This document shows positions 18,282-26,322 of a stretch of 64,000 nucleotides of DNA, piece after piece (the first letter of the stretch is position 1; each line of letters opens with the position of its first letter). Source of the stretch: an uncultured Thalassolituus sp. (GTDB lineage: Bacteria; Pseudomonadota; Gammaproteobacteria; Pseudomonadales; Oceanobacteraceae); assembly GCA_913061435.1 (NCBI GenBank), contig CAJXUK010000012.1:1-64000 (forward strand), in the 5' to 3' direction. The notes beneath the pieces were generated by a model, which worked only from the letters and a program-made list of their open reading frames with translations, was not told where the DNA came from and did not search any database. A program made the translations under genes and the position numbers.

Positions 18282-19451
18282 GTGCAAGAATTTTTAGACT
18301 TACGAACATTGTCAATCAACAATATTATGATCAGCACTTCTTTTGCTATCTGTTTGTTTATTTACTCACAATATTATAAACAATTTGATGGTATAAAGTC
18401 TCTGGCTTTTGCATTCCTTATTAGCAGTGCTAGCTTCACCCTAATGGCGTTAAGAAATACTATTCCTGATTTCTTATCTATTGTATTACCCAACACTCTG
18501 CTCATTTTATGTATTACGCTCATTCACATTAGTTATCTGCGTTTTTATCAAGTTAATGATCGTATCGCATCAATTTTTCATGTGCTGATGGTGTCTTGTA
18601 TGGCTGCTTTGGTTAGCTATTACACTTATATAGAAAGCGATGTTAATTCACGTATCATTGCGATCAGCGTTATCGCTTCTTTGCAATGCTTTTATATCAT
18701 GGCAACGTTAATACAGGTTCGTAATAATGCCAGTTTTGCTATTGCCGTGTCGTATTTTTTGTTTGCGATTTTCTTTGTTGTTCGCGCTTATATAACTGCT
18801 GATGAAGAAACCCTAACCGATTTCATGAATGGCGGTTTATTGCATTCGCTATCGGTATTTGTTTATGAGTTGATGGTAATTGTTTCCAGTTTTGGCATGG
18901 TATGGTTGGTGAGTTATAAAGTTCATGGAGTGCTAAGAGAGCAAGCGTCTCACGATCCGCTAACCAAAGTATTAAATCGTAGGGCGTTAGAAAATATTGT
19001 AAATGCAGAGCATTCTCGCTCATTGCGCAGCAATGTCTCTATGTCGGTGATCATGTTGGATATTGATCATTTTAAACGTATTAATGATCAATACGGCCAC
19101 TGCGTAGGAGATGAGGTTTTAGTTGAGTTGGCAAACTTGTTAATTAAGAATACTCGTCAATATGATAGTATTGCGCGTGTTGGAGGCGAAGAATTTATTA
19201 TTTTATTGCCTGATAGCACGCTAGAGCAGGCCAAGGTAATTGCCGAAAATTTGCGACTTAAAATCTCAGATCATGACTTTAAAACAAGTAATGACGAGAC
19301 GTTAAAAGTAACCGCTAGTTTTGGTGCAACCGAATGTGATTTAGTTAAAGATGGTTGGGTTAAAGTACTTCAACGAGCAGATGCTGGTTTGTATCAAGCC
19401 AAGGCAGAAGGTCGAGATAAAGTTATTGTTTATAATACTGAACCTAATTAA
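18282..19451 (+). CDS. membrane-bound diguanylate cyclase (GGDEF)
   Basis: A 389-residue inner-membrane enzyme that makes c-di-GMP from two GTP. The N-terminal ~220 residues contain about six hydrophobic segments (first ~17-30). The GGDEF domain follows from DPLTKVLNRRALENI, with DIDHFKRINDQYGHCVGDEVL and the active-site GGEEF at residues 301-305. The inhibitory I-site RxxD (RQYD, 292-295) stands at the canonical five-residue distance, so product feedback is likely. The start is the GTG at 18282, with a GGGGAT ribosome site upstream; the ATG at 18327 is an alternative. The membrane sensor part has no recognised domain. Confidence 0.9.
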   Translation: MQEFLDLRTLSINNIMISTSFAICLFIYSQYYKQFDGIKSLAFAFLISSASFTLMALRNTIPDFLSIVLPNTLLILCITLIHISYLRFYQVNDRIASIFHVLMVSCMAALVSYYTYIESDVNSRIIAISVIASLQCFYIMATLIQVRNNASFAIAVSYFLFAIFFVVRAYITADEETLTDFMNGGLLHSLSVFVYELMVIVSSFGMVWLVSYKVHGVLREQASHDPLTKVLNRRALENIVNAEHSRSLRSNVSMSVIMLDIDHFKRINDQYGHCVGDEVLVELANLLIKNTRQYDSIARVGGEEFIILLPDSTLEQAKVIAENLRLKISDHDFKTSNDETLKVTASFGATECDLVKDGWVKVLQRADAGLYQAKAEGRDKVIVYNTEPN

Positions 19452-19535
19452 CCCCAGTTTAAATCTTAGGCGAGCATCTTAAAATAGGCTAAAATAAAAC
19501 GCTTATCTCAATACGATTCAGTTAGTGGCTATCCT

Positions 19536-20525
19536 TTGAAAAAAACGCCTTCTCGCTTGCACCCCAAAAACCCTCATCAGGGTCGCTACGACTTTACAGC
19601 ACTAATTAAAGTATGCCCTGATTTATCGGCTCATCTAAAGCTGAATCCCAAAGGTGAGCAAACAATTAATTTTGCTGATGAAAATGCAGTGCGCTTATTA
19701 AATCAAGCATTGTTGACTCATCACTATCAAGTTGCTCATTGGAATATTCCTGAAGGCTATCTTTGCCCACCGATTCCGGGGCGAGCGGATTATATTCATT
19801 ATGCCGCGGATCTTTTACAAGCAAACAAACATAATGCCAAGGTGCTTGATATCGGTACTGGCGCCAACTGTATTTATCCGATTATTGGTAGTCGTAGTTA
19901 TGGCTGGAAGTTTGTTGGCAGCGATATTGACCCAGTATCAGTCGCAACGGCGAAACTCATTGTGGAATCGAATCCCGTTTTAACAAATAAAATTAAGTTG
20001 GTTCAGCAAACAAATAAACAATTGATTTTCAGCGGCATCATTGGTCCTAATGATTTATTTGACCTTACCTTATGTAACCCTCCGTTTCATGCCTCATTAG
20101 CCGAAGCGAATGCCGGTACAGTGCGTAAGCAAATGAACCTTAGTAAGCACAAAGAAAAACAAAAAGAGAAACAAAAAGAGAAACAAAAAGAGAAACATAA
20201 CGTTAAAAAAATGCTCCAACCTACAGTGAACGATAACAGCAGTGGCCGTAATTTTGGTGGCCAAAAAGCTGAATTATGGTGTGAAGGGGGAGAGCTGGTA
20301 TTTCTTAAAAAAATGATTAAAGAAAGCCAGTTATTTTCAAAACAGGTTATCTGGTTTACTAGTTTAGTATCTAAAAGTGACAATCTAAAACCGTTGCAAA
20401 AGTTACTTAAGCAAGCCGGTGCTCAGCAGGTTAAAGTAATTAATATGAGTCAAGGACAAAAAGTAAGCCGTATACTGGCTTGGACATATTTGGCCCCTCA
20501 AGAAATAGATGGCTGGAAGCGCTAA
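19536..20525 (+). CDS. rlmF: 23S rRNA (adenine(1618)-N6)-methyltransferase RlmF
   Basis: A 329-residue SAM-dependent methyltransferase modifying A1618 of 23S rRNA. Visible features are the N-terminal LHPKNPHQGRYDF signature, WNIPEGYLCPPIPGRADYIHYAADLL, SAM-binding VLDIGTGANCIYPIIG, GSDIDPVSVATAK, and the catalytic NPPFHAS. Just after the active-site motif the protein carries a four-unit KEKQ repeat (residues ~206-221) encoded by a 12-bp tandem array, in the place where relatives have a short linker. The TTG at 19536 is the apparent start. Confidence 0.93.
   Translation: MKKTPSRLHPKNPHQGRYDFTALIKVCPDLSAHLKLNPKGEQTINFADENAVRLLNQALLTHHYQVAHWNIPEGYLCPPIPGRADYIHYAADLLQANKHNAKVLDIGTGANCIYPIIGSRSYGWKFVGSDIDPVSVATAKLIVESNPVLTNKIKLVQQTNKQLIFSGIIGPNDLFDLTLCNPPFHASLAEANAGTVRKQMNLSKHKEKQKEKQKEKQKEKHNVKKMLQPTVNDNSSGRNFGGQKAELWCEGGELVFLKKMIKESQLFSKQVIWFTSLVSKSDNLKPLQKLLKQAGAQQVKVINMSQGQKVSRILAWTYLAPQEIDGWKR
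20151..20198 (+). repeat. 12-bp in-frame tandem repeat in rlmF (KEKQ x4)
   Basis: Four 12-bp units, AAAGAAAAACAA then AAAGAGAAACAA twice and AAAGAGAAACAT, encode KEKQ KEKQ KEKQ KEKH. The period is a multiple of three, so copy-number change keeps the frame. Confidence 0.95.
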
Positions 20526-20625
20526 AAATATCAAAGATTATGTGAATAAACAGCGTTTACAATGGCGCTAGATTTTATTTTGTACCAAACTTATTGAAAG
20601 AAACCAGCTTTTGAGATGTTTGGCT

Positions 20626-21495
20626 ATGGATAGGACTTCTTTCATACTTCTAATCTGCATAAATATTTTAATTACTGGCTGCCGTGATATCAAGGATGAC
20701 GCTGGTAATTCCTCTAACCAAACATTGTCCCTAGATGTTGAGCCTGTGAGTGGTGGTGCTTGGTACCAGCCAAATGTTGGTACTTCGTGGCATTGGCAGT
20801 TGCAAGTTTCAAATTCGCAACAGCTAGCTAAAAACTATGTCGTTGATATTTACGATATTGATTTATTTGATACACCCGCCGCTGAAATCGAACAACTGCA
20901 ATTAAATGGGCATCGTGTGGTGTGTTATTTTTCGGCAGGATCGTATGAAAATTGGCGCGCTGATGCGAGTGCTTTTAAGTTATCAGATTTTGGTCGTAAC
21001 TTAGATGGCTGGGTTGGCGAAAACTGGCTCGATATTCGCTCAGCCAATGTCCATCGTATTATGTTAAAACGTTTAGACCTTGCAGTTGCTAAGGGGTGTG
21101 ATGGCGTTGAGCCTGACAATGTCGATGGCTATATCAATGATACTGGCTTTAACTTAACAGCCGATGAACAGCTTGCTTTCAATCGTTTTTTGGCTAATGA
21201 AGCGCACATGCGTGATTTATCAATCGGTTTAAAAAACGACCTTGATCAGATCCCCTTGTTAGTTGATTACTTTGATTTTGCTGTTAATGAACAATGTTTT
21301 GAATATAACGAATGTGAATTATTATTGCCGTTTATTGATGCCAATAAAGCGGTATTGAGCGCCGAGTATGGGAGTATTTACAAAACAGATAAGGTGGAGC
21401 GTGATGCCTTGTGTAGTCGTGCTAATAGCCTGCAACTAAGCACACTGATTTTATCAGAGAGCTTAGATGACAGTTATCTAGATAGCTGTTTATAG
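20626..21495 (+). CDS. GH114-type (endo-alpha-1,4-polygalactosaminidase-like) lipoprotein
   Basis: A 289-residue predicted lipoprotein: a hydrophobic signal then the lipobox ITGC (Cys ~19). The mature part fits the GH114/TM1410 barrel: SWHWQLQ, YDIDLFDTPAAEIEQLQLNGHRVVCYFSAGSYENWR, WLDIR, GCDGVEPDNVDGY (acidic active-site segment), and NDLDQI. These enzymes hydrolyse galactosamine-rich polysaccharides. I took the ATG at 20626 because the signal peptide starts there; a TTG at 20611 is also in frame. The gene for a c-di-GMP cyclase lies two genes upstream, compatible with an exopolysaccharide role. Confidence 0.85.
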   Translation: MDRTSFILLICINILITGCRDIKDDAGNSSNQTLSLDVEPVSGGAWYQPNVGTSWHWQLQVSNSQQLAKNYVVDIYDIDLFDTPAAEIEQLQLNGHRVVCYFSAGSYENWRADASAFKLSDFGRNLDGWVGENWLDIRSANVHRIMLKRLDLAVAKGCDGVEPDNVDGYINDTGFNLTADEQLAFNRFLANEAHMRDLSIGLKNDLDQIPLLVDYFDFAVNEQCFEYNECELLLPFIDANKAVLSAEYGSIYKTDKVERDALCSRANSLQLSTLILSESLDDSYLDSCL

Positions 21496-21537
21496 AGAAA
21501 GAAGGCTACCTATTAAAGTAAAAGACTTTGCTGATGT

Positions 21538-23085
21538 TTACTGTGGGTTAGAAAAATCCAGTGTTTTATCATTCACTTTACCAAAGCGCAGTGTAACCAA
21601 ATCTAGTGCGTAATTCTGATACAGTTTCCAAGGTAACTTAGAACCTTGTAAGGGCGCTTTTTTTAAAGCCCTCTGAACATAACCCGATTGCATATCGACA
21701 AAGGGTTTGTGTGCAATCGTTGGATCCATATTTTTAGGTATAACAATCTTTTTACCGGTAGCATCCATATGATTAAGCAAGCGACACATCCATTCGGTAA
21801 TAAGGTCGGCTTTTAATGTCCAAGAAGCATTTGTATAACCAAATACCATGCCAGCATTGGGCAGATCTTCTAGTAATACTCCTCGGTATACCATTTTTTC
21901 ATTAGCATTAAACGCTTTACCATCGACTGACATTGTCATCTTTCCAAACAGCTCAACATCTAGCCCGGTAGCGGTAATAATAATATCTGCTTCTAGCGAT
22001 TCTCCAGATTTAAGTTGAATGCCCGTCTCTGTAAAGTGATCAATGTGATCTGTCACAATAGAGGCTGTACCAGCGCGCAATGCTTCAAACAAATCACCAT
22101 CTGGCACTGCGCATAAGCGTTCATCCCAAGGGTTATAAGAAGGGGTGAAGTGCTTCATATCAAAGTCATCACCCACTTCTTTTTTCATAATACGCTGCAT
22201 TAAGCCGCGCGCTGCATTGGGAAATGTTTGGCAAAACTTATACATGAGTGATGTTAAGGCAATATTACGGGTTCGAGTGATGCGGTAGACCCATGTTTCT
22301 GGAAACAGTTTGCGCAGTAAGTTCACCATGGGATCATCTTGAGGTAATGACATTACATAGCTCGGTGAGCGTTGCAGCATGGTGACATGCTTGGCTTTAT
22401 CTGTCATTGCAGGTACCAGCGTTACAGCGGTTGCACCACTGCCGATAACTACTACTTTTTTATCGCTGTAATCATAGTTTTCGTCCCACTTTTGTGGGTG
22501 AATAATATCCCCCTTAAAATCTTCACTACCAGAAAATTTGGGCTCATAACCATGATCATAGTTATAATAACCGGTGCAACATAAAAGAAAATTACAGTCG
22601 TAAAAGCGAGTTTCTCCTGTCGCCGTTAATAAAATCTCAACAGTCCAGCGCGCAGTTTTACTTGACCAAGACGAATGAATAACTTTATGACCAAAACGAA
22701 TGTTGCTGTCTATGTTATGTTCTTTAGCCGTTGAGCTAATGTATTCACGAATATCTTTACCATTGGCAATACCTTCAGAACTGGTCCAGGGTTTGAAGTT
22801 ATAACCTAAGGTATACATGTCTGAATCTGAACGAATACCAGGGTAGCGAAACAAATCCCAAGTACCGCCTATGGCTTCACGGCCCTCAACAATAGCGTAA
22901 GTTTTATTTGGACTGTCTTGCTGTAAATGGACTGCCGCTCCGATACCTGAAAGGCCTGCGCCAACAATAATGACATCAAAATATTCGTGGTTCTGCGTAT
23001 TATCTTGAGTAGGCTGTTGCATATTATTGGGCATCGATTTATCGCTTGTATTTTTATTATGATAACGCCAATTAGCTTGCCGCAT
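21538..23085 (-). CDS. flavin-containing monooxygenase (Baeyer-Villiger / AlmA-like)
   Basis: A ~515-residue FAD/NADPH monooxygenase. FAD site VGAGLSGIGAAVHL with GGTWDLFRYPGIRSDSDMYTLGY near the N-terminus, the Baeyer-Villiger fingerprint FKGDIIHPQKW (FxGxxxHxxxW), and the NADPH site VIGSGATAVTL are all present. Relatives oxidise ketones or, in the AlmA group, very long alkanes; both fit a hydrocarbon-using bacterium. The start is uncertain: ATG at 23085 (AAGG just upstream), ATG at 23034, or a TTG at 23118. The gene for a TetR regulator lies directly upstream on the same strand. Confidence 0.9.
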   Translation of the reverse strand: MRQANWRYHNKNTSDKSMPNNMQQPTQDNTQNHEYFDVIIVGAGLSGIGAAVHLQQDSPNKTYAIVEGREAIGGTWDLFRYPGIRSDSDMYTLGYNFKPWTSSEGIANGKDIREYISSTAKEHNIDSNIRFGHKVIHSSWSSKTARWTVEILLTATGETRFYDCNFLLCCTGYYNYDHGYEPKFSGSEDFKGDIIHPQKWDENYDYSDKKVVVIGSGATAVTLVPAMTDKAKHVTMLQRSPSYVMSLPQDDPMVNLLRKLFPETWVYRITRTRNIALTSLMYKFCQTFPNAARGLMQRIMKKEVGDDFDMKHFTPSYNPWDERLCAVPDGDLFEALRAGTASIVTDHIDHFTETGIQLKSGESLEADIIITATGLDVELFGKMTMSVDGKAFNANEKMVYRGVLLEDLPNAGMVFGYTNASWTLKADLITEWMCRLLNHMDATGKKIVIPKNMDPTIAHKPFVDMQSGYVQRALKKAPLQGSKLPWKLYQNYALDLVTLRFGKVNDKTLDFSNPQ

Positions 23086-23194
23086 TAACCTTAATGTTGA
23101 AAGGTGATTAACTGACAAAGGGGTTTCTAATAAACATCAGAAAAGGCTTAACTATACCTCTTGGCTTAACAATTAAGAGTTGAAAATCACGTGA

Positions 23195-23785
23195 TTAAAC
23201 CGATTCACCACTAATAACATTCAATAAACCAGGGCGGCTTAATTCAGAATATAGCTTTGATAATTTTTCTATGGGGTAGTTAAAATCACTGGCTACCCAG
23301 CGCTGTAATACCAACCAAGAAGCACCGGCTAAATAATCAACAATAAACCCCAGCGCTTCTGGATCTTTTAAAGCAATAGCATGATTGCGAATGTATAAGC
23401 CAAGTACACGAGTGATGTAATTACGAAAGCTTTTTATAACTAAATGCTCAACGTCTGCTGCAATAATTAATTTGGCAAAATCAGAATGCTGTTGCCATTG
23501 GTTAAATAAATTCCAAGCAATAATATCACCGGGTTCGGTAGAGTCGATGATGTGCTGTTCTATCTCGTCGTAAAAATCATCAAATACACTATCGATATAA
23601 TCGATTAGTACGGCATCTTTGGATTTGTAATGTAAATAAAAGGTTTGTCGAGCAATTGCAGCATGCTGGGTGATGTCTTGAATCTTAATTTTTTTGTAAG
23701 GAGTTTCAGCGGTTAACACAACCAAAGATTCAATGATCATGGCTTTGGTTCTGATAACGCGAGGATCTTCTTTTTTAAGTGGCAT
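23195..23785 (-). CDS. TetR-family transcriptional regulator
   Basis: A 196-residue regulator. The N-terminal helix-turn-helix is clear (KKIKIQDITQHAAIARQTFYLHYKSKDAVLIDYIDSVF, residues ~28-65). The C-terminal ligand-binding half is hydrophobic and unassigned. It lies about 110 bp upstream of the flavin monooxygenase gene and reads the same way, so it probably controls that gene and itself; the inducer is unknown. Confidence 0.9.
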   Translation of the reverse strand: MPLKKEDPRVIRTKAMIIESLVVLTAETPYKKIKIQDITQHAAIARQTFYLHYKSKDAVLIDYIDSVFDDFYDEIEQHIIDSTEPGDIIAWNLFNQWQQHSDFAKLIIAADVEHLVIKSFRNYITRVLGLYIRNHAIALKDPEALGFIVDYLAGASWLVLQRWVASDFNYPIEKLSKLYSELSRPGLLNVISGESV

Positions 23786-23945
23786 ATTAAGATTCTATTT
23801 AAAGGTGTTCAAACGATTGTTGTATTAAAACCTATGGCGATGATTTAGCCAATAACAGTAGTCTTAATAGTAACAATTAATTAAAGTAAGTAGTTCTGTA
23901 TTTAATTTGAATACACCTAAATTAGACGATTTAAAAGGTTAGGTT

Positions 23946-24437
23946 ATGACGCCTGCGATTGATCTTGTTAATAAAAAAAGTATTCCTCATCAAATTCATG
24001 AGTATCAGCACGAACCGATTCATCATTCAGCAAGCAATGCGGGTGGGGTGTCGTATGGCCTAGAAGCTGCCAATAAATTGGGCGTTTCTGCTGAACAGGT
24101 ATTTAAAACTCTAGTGGTTTCACTCGATGGTAAAGAGTTAGCTGTCGCTGTAATTCCTGCATCAGCCAAGCTGAGTATGAAATTTTTGGCAAAAGCAGCC
24201 AAAGCAAAAAAAGCAGCGATGGCGGATAAACAAGAGGTTGAACGCTCAACAGGATATGTCTTAGGTGGTGTTAGCCCATTGGGTCAAAAAAAACGATTGC
24301 GCACATTTATAGATAGCTCAGCACAAAACTACGACACGATATACGTCAGCGCCGGCAAAAGAGGGCTGGAGATTGAACTGACCAGCCAGCATTTAGCCGA
24401 TTTACTATCAGCGCAGATTGATCAGCTCGTGGTTTAA
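23946..24437 (+). CDS. ybaK: Cys-tRNA(Pro) deacylase, YbaK/EbsC family
   Basis: A 163-residue trans-editing protein that hydrolyses Cys-tRNA(Pro) mischarged by prolyl-tRNA synthetase. Family landmarks are SYGLEAANKLGVSAEQVFKTLVVSLDGKELAVAVIPASAKLSMK, with the catalytic lysine region VFKTLV, and YVLGGVSPLGQKKRL. Length is normal. Single-gene unit. Confidence 0.92.
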   Translation: MTPAIDLVNKKSIPHQIHEYQHEPIHHSASNAGGVSYGLEAANKLGVSAEQVFKTLVVSLDGKELAVAVIPASAKLSMKFLAKAAKAKKAAMADKQEVERSTGYVLGGVSPLGQKKRLRTFIDSSAQNYDTIYVSAGKRGLEIELTSQHLADLLSAQIDQLVV

Positions 24438-24603
24438 ACTTAGTCATTAAAAACTAAATGATTAATCATAAAATAGTAATGAAAAGTTGGTTCTATTTTT
24501 ATACACTGACGCGCACACATTATGTTTCCACTGTAAATATTACGGAATTGACTCTAAATCTGACTGCTATTGAACAGATTTGGGGCAGCCGAATGAGGTT
24601 TAG

Positions 24604-25335
24604 ATGACACGTTTAATAGAATTATCGACGCAAGGTAATATTGCTGTACTAACCATGAACACGGCTGAAAATCGTCATAATCTAGAGTTTTTAACAGAAT
24701 TCAATCAGTACTTGGATGAAATAGAAGCTAATCAAAAAATCAAATCTGTTATTTTGACATCTTCTAGCGAAAAAAACTGGTCTTTGGGTATCGATTTGGC
24801 GTGGATGTCACAGCCTAGCAATACTCTAGAAATGATCACTCAGTTCATGGCAGATCTTGGCACTCTATTTAAGCGCATGGTGACTTTCCCTATGCCTATT
24901 ATTGCCGCATTGAACGGGCATACCTATGGTAACGGAGCTGTTTTAGCTTGTGCTTGTGATTTTCGTTTAATGAAATCAGACAAGGGCTTTTTCTGTTTTC
25001 CCGAAGTAGATGTATTGGTTCCTTTTGTTCCTTCAATGTTTCCTTTAATTAATAAAGCGATTCCACAAGCTTTATTTAACCGTTTGGCTATGTCTGGTCA
25101 GCGAGTTGGCGCTCAGGATTTATTAGACAACAACGTTATTGAAGCTGCGTTTGAAAATAACGAAGAGTTGCAAGCTGGCGCGCTAGAATTTGCTAAGCAG
25201 TTTAATAAAAATCGCTGGATATACAGTCAAAATAAAACTCAGATGAATAAGGAAATTTTGACCACGATGAAAACTGAAGATCCTGCTTTTATCGAAAATG
25301 TCAGCTTAATGTTGTGGAAGAAATTACAAAAGTAA
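24604..25335 (+). CDS. enoyl-CoA hydratase/isomerase family protein
   Basis: A 243-residue crotonase-fold protein. VLTMNTAENRHNLEF, the first oxyanion-hole region SLGIDLAWM, and AALNGHTYGNGAVLACACDFRLM with CFPEVDVLVPFV are recognisable. The usual hydratase glutamates are not both evident, so it may be an isomerase or a delta3-delta2 enoyl-CoA isomerase-like enzyme in lipid breakdown. GAGG sits five bases before the ATG. A terminator follows. Confidence 0.82.
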   Translation: MTRLIELSTQGNIAVLTMNTAENRHNLEFLTEFNQYLDEIEANQKIKSVILTSSSEKNWSLGIDLAWMSQPSNTLEMITQFMADLGTLFKRMVTFPMPIIAALNGHTYGNGAVLACACDFRLMKSDKGFFCFPEVDVLVPFVPSMFPLINKAIPQALFNRLAMSGQRVGAQDLLDNNVIEAAFENNEELQAGALEFAKQFNKNRWIYSQNKTQMNKEILTTMKTEDPAFIENVSLMLWKKLQK

Positions 25336-25374
25336 AATATAACCGAAGTAAGCGTTAATCGCTTAAATAAAGTA

Positions 25375-25416
25375 AAAAAGCAGTAATTAATCATGTGTTA
25401 ATTACTGCTTTTTTTT
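25375..25416 (+). terminator. intrinsic terminator after the enoyl-CoA hydratase gene
   Basis: A 17-bp perfect stem, AAAAAAGCAGTAATTAA paired with TTAATTACTGCTTTTTT, around a seven-base loop, with a T run. Confidence 0.92.
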
Positions 25417-25496
25417 GTCTAAAATCTTTAATTTATCGATGTTACCCACGGGTACTTCTAGCCCAGTTGAGTAAAATATTGTAACCAATAATTTTA

Positions 25497-25542
25497 GCTA
25501 TAGACTTATAGTTAAACGGGCTATAGGCTTATAGTCAAAGTG
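25497..25542. repeat. 23-bp imperfect tandem duplication
   Basis: Two adjacent 23-bp units beginning GCTATAG-A/G-CTTATAGT match at about 19 of 23 positions, in the promoter region of the TetR gene that follows. Confidence 0.7.
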
Positions 25543-25569
25543 ATCGCAGTCGATTTATAGGAGATTGTA

Positions 25570-26256
25570 TTGATTATTAAAGCATCGGTGAGTGCCTTGC
25601 CGCCAGAAAACAAGCGTGAGCAAGCAAAAGCTAAAACTCGTAAAGCGTTATTAAAAAGTGCACTACGCCTTTACAGTAAAGAGGGTGCAAAAGGCATGAG
25701 TATGAACAAAGTAGCCAAGGGTGCTGGTATTGCTCAACCTAGCTTTTATAACCATTTTGCCAGTCTGGGTGCATTAGAGACCGAGTTAAGCGAGCAGTTA
25801 AAAGAGAGCTACTTAGCACCATTAAGAAGTTCTTGGATGAGTATGATGAGAGACTTTGACACACTCAATCAACAAGAAACTTTTGACGATCGTTGTCGAC
25901 ATTGTTTATCCATGATATTCGATGCAGCGTTTCTTAATATCGAATTATTCCAGCATCTAGTTGAAGACCGTCCTCGTGTCATGTCTTCTACTACAGATCC
26001 GTCCATGCAAGGGTTAAGTAATCTCATTACTGAAATTCAGCACGAATGGAGTGATATTTTTATCCAAGGATTAGAGCTTTCAGGACGATCATTTCAGACT
26101 TCACAGGTTAATCTATGTGTTGATATGGCAGCGGCTCAAGTGCATGAGCTAATTTTAGGCTGTCACCAGCAACGCTATTCCAGAGAGCAAGCGATTACGG
26201 TCTTGTGTACCAGTTTTAATTCGTTATTTATAGGATTATTTTCGCCAAATAACTAA
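25570..26256 (+). CDS. TetR-family transcriptional regulator
   Basis: A 228-residue regulator. The HTH lies at residues ~38-62 (GMSMNKVAKGAGIAQPSFYNHFASLGALETEL). The C-terminal half resembles TetR regulators of fatty acid metabolism (FabR-like), but this is weak. The TTG start is supported by AGGAG about seven bases upstream. It lies 66 bp upstream of the molybdopterin oxidoreductase gene on the same strand and may control it. Confidence 0.88.
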   Translation: MIIKASVSALPPENKREQAKAKTRKALLKSALRLYSKEGAKGMSMNKVAKGAGIAQPSFYNHFASLGALETELSEQLKESYLAPLRSSWMSMMRDFDTLNQQETFDDRCRHCLSMIFDAAFLNIELFQHLVEDRPRVMSSTTDPSMQGLSNLITEIQHEWSDIFIQGLELSGRSFQTSQVNLCVDMAAAQVHELILGCHQQRYSREQAITVLCTSFNSLFIGLFSPNN

Positions 26257-26322
26257 CCAGTAATATCTAGCCCAATAAACACATTAAAAATAAAAACTTA
26301 AAGTATTGAAGAGATAATTTGT

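Noticed and set aside
18244-18297. 17-codon leader peptide overlapping the diguanylate cyclase start
   Set aside because: No attenuator, repeated codon or conserved pattern supports it.
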